DNA of 64,000 bases from Sphingomonas sp. Leaf407 (GTDB lineage Bacteria > Pseudomonadota > Alphaproteobacteria > Sphingomonadales > Sphingomonadaceae), in assembly GCF_001425385.1 (NCBI RefSeq), contig NZ_LMQO01000001.1, positions 1,154,833-1,218,832 on the forward strand. The letters are read 5' to 3'. The position numbers were made by a program, and so were the translations under genes. Numbering within the stretch: the first letter of the stretch is position 1; every line of letters begins with the position of its first letter. Below are positions 20,121 through 27,476 of the stretch, in pieces. The notes under the pieces were generated by a model. The model was not told the DNA's origin. It searched no databases and saw only the letters and a list, made by a program, of their open reading frames with translations.

Positions 20121-22868
20121 TCAGAACCGGAAGGATGCCCCGGCAAGGAAGCGCCGACCATAGGTCTGATAGTCGATGATCGCGAGATCGTAGGACGGAT
20201 CGGCGGTGGCGAAGCGTTCGTTGGTCAGGTTCTGGCCCTGCACGAACACCGACAATCCTTCGAGCGCGGTGCCCTTCTGGAAGTCATAGCCGATCTGCGC
20301 GTCGAGGATCGTTTCGTCCAATGCGCGGCGACGCTGGCGGTTGCCGCCGAAGCCCGACAGTTCGCCGACGAAGGTCGAACGATACCGCGCCGATCCGCGC
20401 GCGCTGAACCCCCATTTCTCGAAATAGGCGGTGCCGTTGATGACCCATTTCGAATAGCCGGGAATGTCCTCCGCCGCGCTTGTCGGGGTCGGGCGGATTT
20501 GCGTCTTGGTCCACGATCCGCCGCCGGTGACGCCAAAGCCGTCGAGCGCGCCGATGATGGTGCCGAGCGGCAGGGTGGTCGCCAGTTCGACGCCATAGAT
20601 GCTGCCGCCCTCGCCGTTGATCGGCACGTCGGACCGGCCGAGCGTGGGCGTTCCGGCGGGCGTGCCGGTCGGCGTCGGGAACCCGCCGAAGTCGAACGGG
20701 ATCGTCTGGTTATAGACGAATGATTTCAGGTCCTTGTAAAAGCCCTGCACCGCGATGTAGCCCGCGCGGCCGAAATATTTCTCGACCGTCAAGTCGAACG
20801 AGTTCGACCGAATCGGGCGAAGATAGGGGTTGCCGCCACCGCCGGTGATGATCCGTTCGGCCACGTTATAGCCATAGCCCTGCGACACGCGCATATCGTC
20901 AAGCCGGGGGCGCTGCACCTGCCGCGCGGCACCGGCGCGGAACACCCAGTCACCCGGCGTCCGCAGCGACAGGTTCAGGCTCGGCAGCACGTCCCAGTAA
21001 TCGGTCCCGCGAATGGTCGGCAGCAGCGCGCCGTTGGCCGCGACGAGGCCCGAGGACTTTTGTTCGGTGGCCACCGCCTGCACGCCGAGATTGCCGGTCA
21101 GTTGCGACGCGCCGATCTCCTGATCGATGTCCGCTTGGGCGTACATCGTCATCAGGTCCTCGGCGATGCGGAACGCCTTGGCGGCGACGTCGGGGCTGAT
21201 GTTGCGGCTGAGCGAATAGATGCCGCCACCGAGCAGGTCGCGCGGATCATAGCTGAGCATCGGCCCCAGCCCCAGATAATCGAGGCTGGTCGATTCCTTG
21301 CGATACTGGTCGGGCAGGCGCAACTGGCGCTGCCCGCCGGCCAGCACCAGCAGCGATTCGTTCGGGCTCAGCGACTTGTCGCGATCGGTGTAGTTGAGGC
21401 CGGCCTTCACCGCGCCGAAGAAGCCGTCGAGTTCCTTTTCGACCTCGAAACGGTACTGGGCGATGCGATCCTTGACCACGCGGTCGTTGAAATAGCCCGC
21501 CTGCAAATTGCTGCCGCCCCAGCCGAGCGGATCGGTGAGCAGGATCAGGTTGGGATCGGAATAGTTGAGCGTCGGCTGAAACCGGGTGCCGGTTTCGCCG
21601 CTGGTGAAGCGGATCGTGTCCTTCGCGCCGACATTCTGGCCATAGCCGGTGCCGGCATAGCTTTCGAGGATGATCTCCTCGCGGTCGGTCTTGGAATAGC
21701 TGGCGTCGAGCGTCGCGTTCCAGCCGTCGTCGCCGCGCCACGCCATGTTGTAGCCGAACGAATAGAGCTTGGCCTTGCGCTCGAACGCATCGTTGCGCAC
21801 CACGCCCTCGACATTGCCGAACGTGCCCGAGGTGATGAACCCGTCGCTGTTGGCGGTCGTGTTGGTCAGCTTGACCGCCGTCAGGTTCGTCGGCGTGTTG
21901 TCGAGCCCGCCATAGCCCAGCGGCAGTTCGATGCCGCGCTTCAACTGGTCGTCGTTGAAATCCGAAAAGAAGCCGTCGAGCGTCACGGTCAGGTTCGGCA
22001 CCGGCTTGTACTGGAGCGTGCCCGACAGGCCGAGGCGCTTGAGCCGGGTCGAGGTGACATAGGACTTCGATCCGCCGATCACGCCCTGCCCGTTGAAACC
22101 GGCATAGCCCCAGGCGTTGAACTCCTGGATCTGGTACGGCTCGTCGAGATAATTGCCCGACAGCGCGATGCCGATCGTCTCGTCGGCGAACTGGTCGATA
22201 TAGGTGCCTGAGACGCGGTAGCCCTTGTCGCGCGATCCTTCGTTCAGCGCGCCCATATCGGCATAGGTGCCGCGCCCGCCGATCGAGATCGCGCGGCGGC
22301 CATATTCCAGCGGCCGGACGGTGCGCAGGTCGACCGTCCCCGACAGCCCCTGCCCGACGAGGTTCGCCTGACCGGTCTTGTAGACCAGCACCTGGCTCAT
22401 GATTTCAGCCGGATACTGGTCATATTCGACCGCGCGATTGTCCCCGGTCGAGGTCTGTTCGCGGCCGTTGAGCAACGTGGTCGAAAAGTCGGGCGCGAAA
22501 CCGCGGATCGAGATGGCGTTCGAACGGCCCGAGACGCGCTGCGAGGTCAGACCCGGCAGGCGCGCGATCGATTCGGCGATCGATGCGTCGGGCAGCTTGC
22601 CGATGTCCTCCGCCGAGATCGATTCGACGACGATGTCGCGGTTCTTCTTTTCGGCGACGGCATTCTCGAGGCTGGCGCGGAAGCCGGTGACGACGATGTC
22701 GGCGCCTTCGTCGGTCGCGTCGGTCTGCGTGGTATCGGGGTTGGGGGTGGTCGTCGCGGTCTGCGCGAAGGCAGCCGTCGCGCCGAACCATGCACCGGCG
22801 ATCAACGCGCCCCGGCTGACGTTGCGTGCCAGCCTGGCGTACGCCGGCGCTTGCGACGAATACCGCAT
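20121..22868 (-). CDS. TonB-dependent receptor, MalA-like (maltodextrin uptake)
   Basis: The 915-residue outer-membrane protein has a signal peptide ending near ATAAFAQ, a TonB-box-like stretch around DIVVTGFRAS, a plug with IGKLPDASIAESIARLPGL and ISIRGF, and a barrel ending in GRRFLAGASFRF with the terminal phenylalanine of such receptors. It belongs to the large Xanthomonas/Caulobacter receptor type often found in carbohydrate loci. It is the first gene of the leftward operon that continues with the halogenase, amylase, two alpha-glucosidases and transporter, so maltodextrins are the likely substrate. The LacI-type gene on the other side is its probable regulator. Confidence 0.92.
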   Translation of the reverse strand: MRYSSQAPAYARLARNVSRGALIAGAWFGATAAFAQTATTTPNPDTTQTDATDEGADIVVTGFRASLENAVAEKKNRDIVVESISAEDIGKLPDASIAESIARLPGLTSQRVSGRSNAISIRGFAPDFSTTLLNGREQTSTGDNRAVEYDQYPAEIMSQVLVYKTGQANLVGQGLSGTVDLRTVRPLEYGRRAISIGGRGTYADMGALNEGSRDKGYRVSGTYIDQFADETIGIALSGNYLDEPYQIQEFNAWGYAGFNGQGVIGGSKSYVTSTRLKRLGLSGTLQYKPVPNLTVTLDGFFSDFNDDQLKRGIELPLGYGGLDNTPTNLTAVKLTNTTANSDGFITSGTFGNVEGVVRNDAFERKAKLYSFGYNMAWRGDDGWNATLDASYSKTDREEIILESYAGTGYGQNVGAKDTIRFTSGETGTRFQPTLNYSDPNLILLTDPLGWGGSNLQAGYFNDRVVKDRIAQYRFEVEKELDGFFGAVKAGLNYTDRDKSLSPNESLLVLAGGQRQLRLPDQYRKESTSLDYLGLGPMLSYDPRDLLGGGIYSLSRNISPDVAAKAFRIAEDLMTMYAQADIDQEIGASQLTGNLGVQAVATEQKSSGLVAANGALLPTIRGTDYWDVLPSLNLSLRTPGDWVFRAGAARQVQRPRLDDMRVSQGYGYNVAERIITGGGGNPYLRPIRSNSFDLTVEKYFGRAGYIAVQGFYKDLKSFVYNQTIPFDFGGFPTPTGTPAGTPTLGRSDVPINGEGGSIYGVELATTLPLGTIIGALDGFGVTGGGSWTKTQIRPTPTSAAEDIPGYSKWVINGTAYFEKWGFSARGSARYRSTFVGELSGFGGNRQRRRALDETILDAQIGYDFQKGTALEGLSVFVQGQNLTNERFATADPSYDLAIIDYQTYGRRFLAGASFRF

Positions 22869-23044
22869 CTTTACTTCCCCTCCATGATCGCCTGATTCCC
22901 CGGCTCTTTCGTCCGGTTCGTCCGTACCCGTCCTTTGAAACCTCAGGCCATCAAAGGGAAGCGGATGACATACGTATTCAATCCACGCTTCCGCTCAGGG
23001 CGAACCGGGGGTAGACGGGGCCGGGATACGGGAGAGGATGCTTC
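22869..23044. promoter_or_regulatory. Divergent promoter region with operator-like ATACGTAT site
   Basis: This 176-base region separates the leftward maltodextrin operon from the rightward LacI-type gene. CATACGTATT occurs at 22969-22978, identical to 2314-2323 upstream of glgP. A second inverted repeat, CCTTTGA at 22932-22938 and TCAAAGG at 22951-22957, lies between the first site and the receptor gene; it could be another operator half-pair or a hairpin in the leader RNA. The ATACGTAT centre fits the CG-centred palindromes bound by LacI-family proteins. Confidence 0.55.
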
Positions 23045-24067
23045 ATGGCGGTGGGCGACAAGCCGACCTCGTTCGACATCGCCGCGCTGGCCGGGGTGTC
23101 GCAACCGACGGTCAGCCGGGCGCTGCGCGGCGACCGGTCGGTCAGCGCCGCCACCCGCCTGCGGATCGAGGCGATCGCGCGCCAGTTGAACTACAAGGTC
23201 GACAAGAACGCCTCGGCGCTCCGACGTGGCAGCACCTCGACGCTGGCGCTGCTGTTCTTCGACGATCCGGCGCCGGATGGATCACGGATCAACCCGTTCT
23301 TCCTGTCGATGCTGGGATCGATCCTGCACACCTGCGGCGCGCGCGGCTATGATCTGCTGACCTCGTTCCAGCAATTGTCGGCCGACTGGCATGTCGATTA
23401 CGAAGACAGCCGCAAGGCCGATGGGCTGATCCTGCTCGGCTATGGCGACTTCGACGATTATTCGCGACGGCTCGACCAGTTGGTGGCGCAGGGGACGCAT
23501 TTCGTCCGCTGGGGATCACCCGATCCGGCGCATCCGGGCAGCGTGGTCGGCTGCGACAATATCGCCGGCGGGCGCGATGCCGGCGCGCATCTGCTGGCGC
23601 GGGGCCGCCGGCGGATCGCCTTCCTCGGCGATGCGTCGAGCCAATATCCCGAATCGCGCGATCGCTACCGGGGGCTGGCCTCGGCGCTGCGCGAGGCGGG
23701 ACTGGCGATCGATCCGGGGCTTCAGGTGGATGCGCTGTCGAGCGAGGCATCGGGCTATGACGCGGCCCGGCGGCTGATCGCACGCGACATCACCTTCGAT
23801 GCGATCTTCGCCGCATCGGACATGATCGCGCTGGGCGCGGTCCGCGCGCTGGGCGAAGCGGGGCGCACCGTGCCGGGCGACGTCGCGATCGTCGGCTTCG
23901 ACGACATCCCCGCCGCCAGCCTTGCCCAGCCGCCGCTGACCACCATCCGCCAGGATTATGCGCGGGCGGGCGAACTGCTGGTCGACATGCTCATCCGCCG
24001 CGTCGCCCGGCGCGAAACCGAACCGGTGCTGCTGCGCCCTGATCTGGTCGTCCGCAAATCGAGCTAG
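23045..24067 (+). CDS. LacI-family transcriptional regulator (MalR-like)
   Basis: The 340-residue protein has the N-terminal helix-turn-helix FDIAALAGVSQPTVSRALRG and the hinge KVDKNASALRRGST, followed by a periplasmic-binding-protein-like effector domain ending in GFDDIPAASLAQPPLTTIRQD. It is divergent to the maltodextrin receptor operon and almost surely represses it, in the manner described for Caulobacter MalR. GGGAGAGG precedes the ATG. Because its intergenic region and the glgP upstream region share CATACGTATT, it may also control glycogen metabolism. The effector is probably maltose or a derivative, which is inference. Confidence 0.9.
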   Translation: MAVGDKPTSFDIAALAGVSQPTVSRALRGDRSVSAATRLRIEAIARQLNYKVDKNASALRRGSTSTLALLFFDDPAPDGSRINPFFLSMLGSILHTCGARGYDLLTSFQQLSADWHVDYEDSRKADGLILLGYGDFDDYSRRLDQLVAQGTHFVRWGSPDPAHPGSVVGCDNIAGGRDAGAHLLARGRRRIAFLGDASSQYPESRDRYRGLASALREAGLAIDPGLQVDALSSEASGYDAARRLIARDITFDAIFAASDMIALGAVRALGEAGRTVPGDVAIVGFDDIPAASLAQPPLTTIRQDYARAGELLVDMLIRRVARRETEPVLLRPDLVVRKSS

Positions 24068-24122
24068 AGCCGATCGCTCGTCAGCTATTCCCGGTTTTGT
24101 TCTTGACCGAAAAGGCCATCCG

Positions 24123-24157
24123 CATCGTCACCCCGGACTTGTTCCGGGGTGACGATG
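24123..24157. repeat. Perfect 15-bp hairpin, dispersed CCCCGGA/TCCGGGG family
   Basis: The arms 24123-24137 and 24143-24157 are perfect reverse complements around a five-base loop (CTTGT). It lies after the LacI-type gene and could end its transcript, although no T-run follows. Near-identical cores occur at 42724-42742 and 42804-42822, so it belongs to a dispersed palindromic family and was not made for this gene. Confidence 0.8.
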
Positions 24158-24196
24158 GGAGCGTGAACGTCGATCCCGCTCAAGCCCCTTGCGCCC

Positions 24197-24215
24197 AATG
24201 ATACAAAGTATCATT
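24197..24215. promoter_or_regulatory. 19-bp palindrome, metalloregulator-like operator
   Basis: AATGATACAAAGTATCATT is a perfect inverted repeat with 8-base arms and a 3-base spacer, ending nine bases before the ATG at 24225. AT-rich palindromes of this size are typical of Fur-family regulators such as Zur, and MerC-type genes are reported in some zinc regulons. The link to zinc is inference from recalled knowledge; the palindrome itself is plain. Confidence 0.65.
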
Positions 24216-24224
24216 TACGCCGAC

Positions 24225-24593
24225 ATGAACCATCGCCCGTTTCTCGACCGTGTCGCGGTCGGCACCTCGTTGCTGTGCCTCCTCCACTGCATCGGCCTGC
24301 CAATCCTGATCGCGCTGCTGCCCGCACTCGCCAGCGTCCTGCCGGTCGGCGAGGGGCTGCATGTCGTGCTGCTGCTCACCGCCCTGCCCGTCAGCGGCGT
24401 CGCGCTGGTCGGCGGCTACCGTGCGCATGGCCGGATCGTGCCCGTAGCGCTCGGCACGGTCGGGCTGGCGGCGCTGGCCGGTGGCGTGGCGCTCGCCAGC
24501 ACGCCGGCGATCGAAACCGCCTGCACCGTCGCCGGCAGCCTCGCGCTGGCGGTGGCGCATATCGGCAACTGGCGCGGGCTGCGGACCGCCTGA
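24225..24593 (+). CDS. MerC-domain small membrane protein
   Basis: The 122-residue product has four hydrophobic segments and the LLCLLHCIGLPILIALLP segment, whose cysteine and Leu-His-Cys arrangement is typical of the MerC family. MerC proteins carry metal ions, classically mercury, across the inner membrane, but chromosomal forms outside mer operons may handle other metals. I prefer the ATG at 24225, because an ATG at 24198 would place the start inside a perfect palindrome that looks like an operator. No other mer gene is nearby. The 3' end forms a hairpin including the stop codon. Confidence 0.75.
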   Translation: MNHRPFLDRVAVGTSLLCLLHCIGLPILIALLPALASVLPVGEGLHVVLLLTALPVSGVALVGGYRAHGRIVPVALGTVGLAALAGGVALASTPAIETACTVAGSLALAVAHIGNWRGLRTA

Positions 24594-24606
24594 TCGGGTC
24601 CGCAGC
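24578..24606. terminator. Hairpin over the merC-like stop codon, between convergent genes
   Basis: GCTGCGGACC at 24578-24587 and GGTCCGCAGC at 24597-24606 form a perfect 10-bp stem with a nine-base loop containing the TGA. It sits between the rightward MerC-type gene and the leftward xylC and could serve both, although no T-run follows on either side. Confidence 0.55.
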
Positions 24607-24614
24607 GTGTCGCC

Positions 24615-25505
24615 TCAGATACCGACCGAAATCTCGGTCCCGCGCACGCCTGGCACGTCGACCGTGAAGCTGAACAGATTGCCGGCCAGCGGTTGCGCCG
24701 CCGCCTGATCGGCATCGTGATGCTTGTTGGCGGTCGTCGCGAACATCGTTTTGCGGTCCGGCCCGCCGAACGCAACCTTGGTGATCGCGTCGACCGGCAT
24801 GGCGATCGTCTCGAGCAACTCGCCCTTGGGCGAATAGCGACGGATGCCCCACCCGGCGTAAAGACCGATCCAGACGCAGCCCTCCGCATCGACGCACGGA
24901 CCGTCGGGATAGCCTTCCTCGTTCGGGATCGTCACGAACACCCGGCGATCGGTCAGCGACCCGTCGTCGGCGATGGTGCAGGCATAGACGATGCCGCCCA
25001 GCGTATCGACGTGATATAGCGTCCGGCCATCGGGGCACACCGCCGGACCGTTGGTGATCGAGACCTTCGGCGTGGATGCGACCGCCTTGCCATCGGCGCC
25101 GAGGCGATAAATCGCCCCGGTCGCGGCGCTCTCGCCATCGTCCATCGTGCCGAACCACAGCCGGCCGAACCGGTCGACCGTCGCGTCGTTCAGCCGGTTG
25201 GTCGGCAGCGAGGGTTCGGGATCGACCAGCAGCTCGAACCCGCCCGTTACCGGATCGAAGCGGTGCAGCCCGGTCTGCAATCCGGCGATGAACTTGCCGT
25301 CGACCGACGGCAGGACGAAACCGCACTGCGCCGGCGCGGCCCAGCTCCGCCGTTCGCCGCTTGCCGGATCGAACCGGTGGACGCGCGGCGTCTTGATGCA
25401 GCCGAACCACAGCGCCGCGTCACGATCGACCCAGATCGGCCCTTCGAGCAGCGGGGCATGCAGATCCCAGACGCTGACCGGTTCGCTGCGCTGTACCTTG
25501 CTCAT
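24615..25505 (-). CDS. xylC: SMP-30/gluconolactonase-type D-xylonolactonase
   Basis: The 296-residue beta-propeller lactonase contains LLEGPIWVDRDAALWFG, NRLNDATVDRFGRLWFGTMDDG and ITNGPAVCPDGRTLYHVDT, which carry the metal-binding glutamate, asparagine and aspartate positions of the SMP-30 family. It would hydrolyse D-xylono-lactone to D-xylonate. The identity comes from context: it directly follows a xylose dehydrogenase gene like Caulobacter xylB and ends the xylose operon. I chose the ATG at 25505, one base after the xylB stop, with a GGATGG-type ribosome binding site inside xylB; a start at 25523 is possible. An arabinono-lactonase role cannot be excluded. Confidence 0.8.
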   Translation of the reverse strand: MSKVQRSEPVSVWDLHAPLLEGPIWVDRDAALWFGCIKTPRVHRFDPASGERRSWAAPAQCGFVLPSVDGKFIAGLQTGLHRFDPVTGGFELLVDPEPSLPTNRLNDATVDRFGRLWFGTMDDGESAATGAIYRLGADGKAVASTPKVSITNGPAVCPDGRTLYHVDTLGGIVYACTIADDGSLTDRRVFVTIPNEEGYPDGPCVDAEGCVWIGLYAGWGIRRYSPKGELLETIAMPVDAITKVAFGGPDRKTMFATTANKHHDADQAAAQPLAGNLFSFTVDVPGVRGTEISVGI

Positions 25506-25506
25506 C

Positions 25507-26301
25507 CTATCGCCATCCTGCATCCACGAAGAAACTGTGCCCGGTTATCAGCCGGGCATCGTCCGACGCAAGGAACAGGATCATCGCAGCAATGTCCCCG
25601 GCGACCAGCCGGCCGTTCAGGCATTGCGCCTTGACGATCTCCGCCTCACCCTCGGGCGTGTACCATTTGAGCTGGCGCGGGGTGCGGACGTTGCCGGGAA
25701 TGACGCAGACCGAACGGATGCCGTCGCCGCCCAGTTCGCGCGCGAACGACCGGGTCAGCCCCTCGATCGCCGCCTTCGCGGTCTGGTACAGCGTCAGCTC
25801 CTCTAGCGCGAGGTGCCAACTGATCGACCCCATGTTGACGATCACACCCGCACCCTTGGCCTTCATGCCGGGGATCACCGCCTGCGCGGCGAAGAACAGG
25901 TGGCGCAGGTTCACGCCCATCCGGTTGTCCCAATAGGCCTCGTCGACCTGTTCGATCGTGTGGCGATCGTCGCTGGCGGCGTTGTTGACCAGCACGTCGA
26001 ACTCGCCGCCCTCGGCGATGGCATCGGCGATCGCGGTCTTGAGCGCGGCAAGATCGGTCAGGTCGACGCGCTTGAACGCCGGAGTCGGCCCGGCCCCGGC
26101 CAGTTCCGCGATCAACGCGCGCGAATCCTCCTCGGCGATGTCGAAGAAGGTGACATGCGCGCCTTGCCGCACGAATCCTTCGACCACGCCTGCCCCGATC
26201 CCCGATCCGCCGCCGGTGATGAGCACGCGCTTGCCGCCAAGCGAGGGAAAGGATGCGCGGGCTTCGGGCGCGATCGGGTAGGCGAAATCGTCAGGCGACA
26301 T
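25507..26301 (-). CDS. xylB: D-xylose 1-dehydrogenase (SDR family)
   Basis: The 264-residue short-chain dehydrogenase has the TGGGSGIG cofactor loop, the NNA motif and the YQTAK catalytic tyrosine-lysine pair after SISWH. As recalled, the blocks KRVLITGGGSGIGAG, ISWHLALEEL, WYTPEGEAEIV and GHSFFVDAGWR closely match Caulobacter XylB, so oxidation of D-xylose to xylonolactone with NAD is the best call. The ATG at 26301 gives an N terminus like the family; the longer frame is a GC artefact. It lies between xylX and xylC in the leftward operon. Confidence 0.87.
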   Translation of the reverse strand: MSPDDFAYPIAPEARASFPSLGGKRVLITGGGSGIGAGVVEGFVRQGAHVTFFDIAEEDSRALIAELAGAGPTPAFKRVDLTDLAALKTAIADAIAEGGEFDVLVNNAASDDRHTIEQVDEAYWDNRMGVNLRHLFFAAQAVIPGMKAKGAGVIVNMGSISWHLALEELTLYQTAKAAIEGLTRSFARELGGDGIRSVCVIPGNVRTPRQLKWYTPEGEAEIVKAQCLNGRLVAGDIAAMILFLASDDARLITGHSFFVDAGWR

Positions 26302-26324
26302 GGAAGTTTCCAGCAAAGAGGGGG

Positions 26325-27464
26325 TCAGGCGGCGATCAGGCCACGGCGCGCAAGATTGCGCATCAGGTCGCGGATGCCGAAGCCCCACGGCGCGGCCACC
26401 TTCGACGTGGTAACGGTGTTGACCAGTTCGCCGAGCGACGGCGTGGAAATCCGCACCACGTCGCCGGGCTTGTGGGTGAAGCCGCGCCCCGGCTCGTCAC
26501 GGTCCTGCACCGGCGCGAACAACGTGCCGAGGAACAGGACGAAACCGTCGGGATATTGATGCTCGGACAGCGCCTGGCGCACCAGGTCTTCGGGATCGCG
26601 GCTGATCTCGCGCATCGTGCTGGTGCCGGTCAGCACATAGCCCTCGGGACCGTCGATACGCAGGTCGACGACGGCGTCGCGCACCGTGTCCATCGTGAAA
26701 TCGCCGTCGAACAGGCGGATGAACGGGCCGATGCCGGTCGAGGCGTTGTTGTCCTTCGCCTTGCCGAGCAGCAGCGCCGAGCGCCCCTCGAAATCGCGCA
26801 GGTTGACGTCGTTGCCCAGCGTCGCGCCGACCGACTTGCCGTCGCTGGTGGCGACGATCACGATCTCCGGCTCGGGGTTGTTCCATGACGAATCCGAACG
26901 GATGCCGACGTCCCCGCCCCAGCCGATCGTCGAGAGCACCGGTGCCTTGGTGAACACCTCCGCATCGGGGCCGATCGCGACCTCCAGATATTGCGACCAC
27001 ATGCCCGCCTCGATCAGCGCGGCCTTCAGTTCGGCCGCCTCGGCCGATCCCGGCTTTACCGAGCGGATGCCGCCGCCGATGCGCGCTTCCAGCTCGCCGC
27101 GAATGCCCTGCGCCGCATCGGCGTCGCCGCGCGCGCGTTCCTCGATCACCCGCTCCAGCGCGGAGACGGCGAAGGTGACGCCCGCCGCCTTCACGCACTG
27201 CAGGTCGATCGGCGACAGGATCGGCGGATGCTCGCCCGCCGGGTCGGCCAGCGCCGCCGTGTCGCACACCACCGGGCCATCGAGCGAAGCGACGTCGCTG
27301 CGCTCCAGCAGGTCGGCGACGGTCGCGGCGTGCGCCGACACGTCGATCACCTTACCCTGCTTCACGACGACCGGGGTCGGTCCGTCGGCCAGTTGCATCC
27401 GCCCGACGAGCAGCGCCTGGTCATGATCGGCCGGCAGCATCCGCGCGGCATGTTCGGTCTTCAT
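26325..27464 (-). CDS. xylX: 2-keto-3-deoxy-D-xylonate dehydratase (fumarylacetoacetase-like)
   Basis: The 379-residue protein is of the fumarylacetoacetate hydrolase superfamily, with NNPEPEIVIVATSDGK and NDVNLRDFEGRSALLLGKAK as the metal and substrate-binding region and a C-terminal GLGELVN-like stretch (TPSLGELVNTV). Its length and layout match XylX of the Weimberg route, which turns 2-keto-3-deoxyxylonate into 2-oxoglutarate semialdehyde. Its place directly after xylD and before xylB supports this. The related arabonate enzyme is an alternative. The final aldehyde dehydrogenase (xylA) is not in the window. Confidence 0.82.
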   Translation of the reverse strand: MKTEHAARMLPADHDQALLVGRMQLADGPTPVVVKQGKVIDVSAHAATVADLLERSDVASLDGPVVCDTAALADPAGEHPPILSPIDLQCVKAAGVTFAVSALERVIEERARGDADAAQGIRGELEARIGGGIRSVKPGSAEAAELKAALIEAGMWSQYLEVAIGPDAEVFTKAPVLSTIGWGGDVGIRSDSSWNNPEPEIVIVATSDGKSVGATLGNDVNLRDFEGRSALLLGKAKDNNASTGIGPFIRLFDGDFTMDTVRDAVVDLRIDGPEGYVLTGTSTMREISRDPEDLVRQALSEHQYPDGFVLFLGTLFAPVQDRDEPGRGFTHKPGDVVRISTPSLGELVNTVTTSKVAAPWGFGIRDLMRNLARRGLIAA

Positions 27465-27476
27465 GGTCGTGCTTCC

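Noticed and set aside
24225..24593. Mercury resistance operon
   Set aside because: Only a MerC-type gene is present; no merR, merT, merP or merA is nearby, and the palindrome does not resemble a MerR site with its long-spaced promoter.
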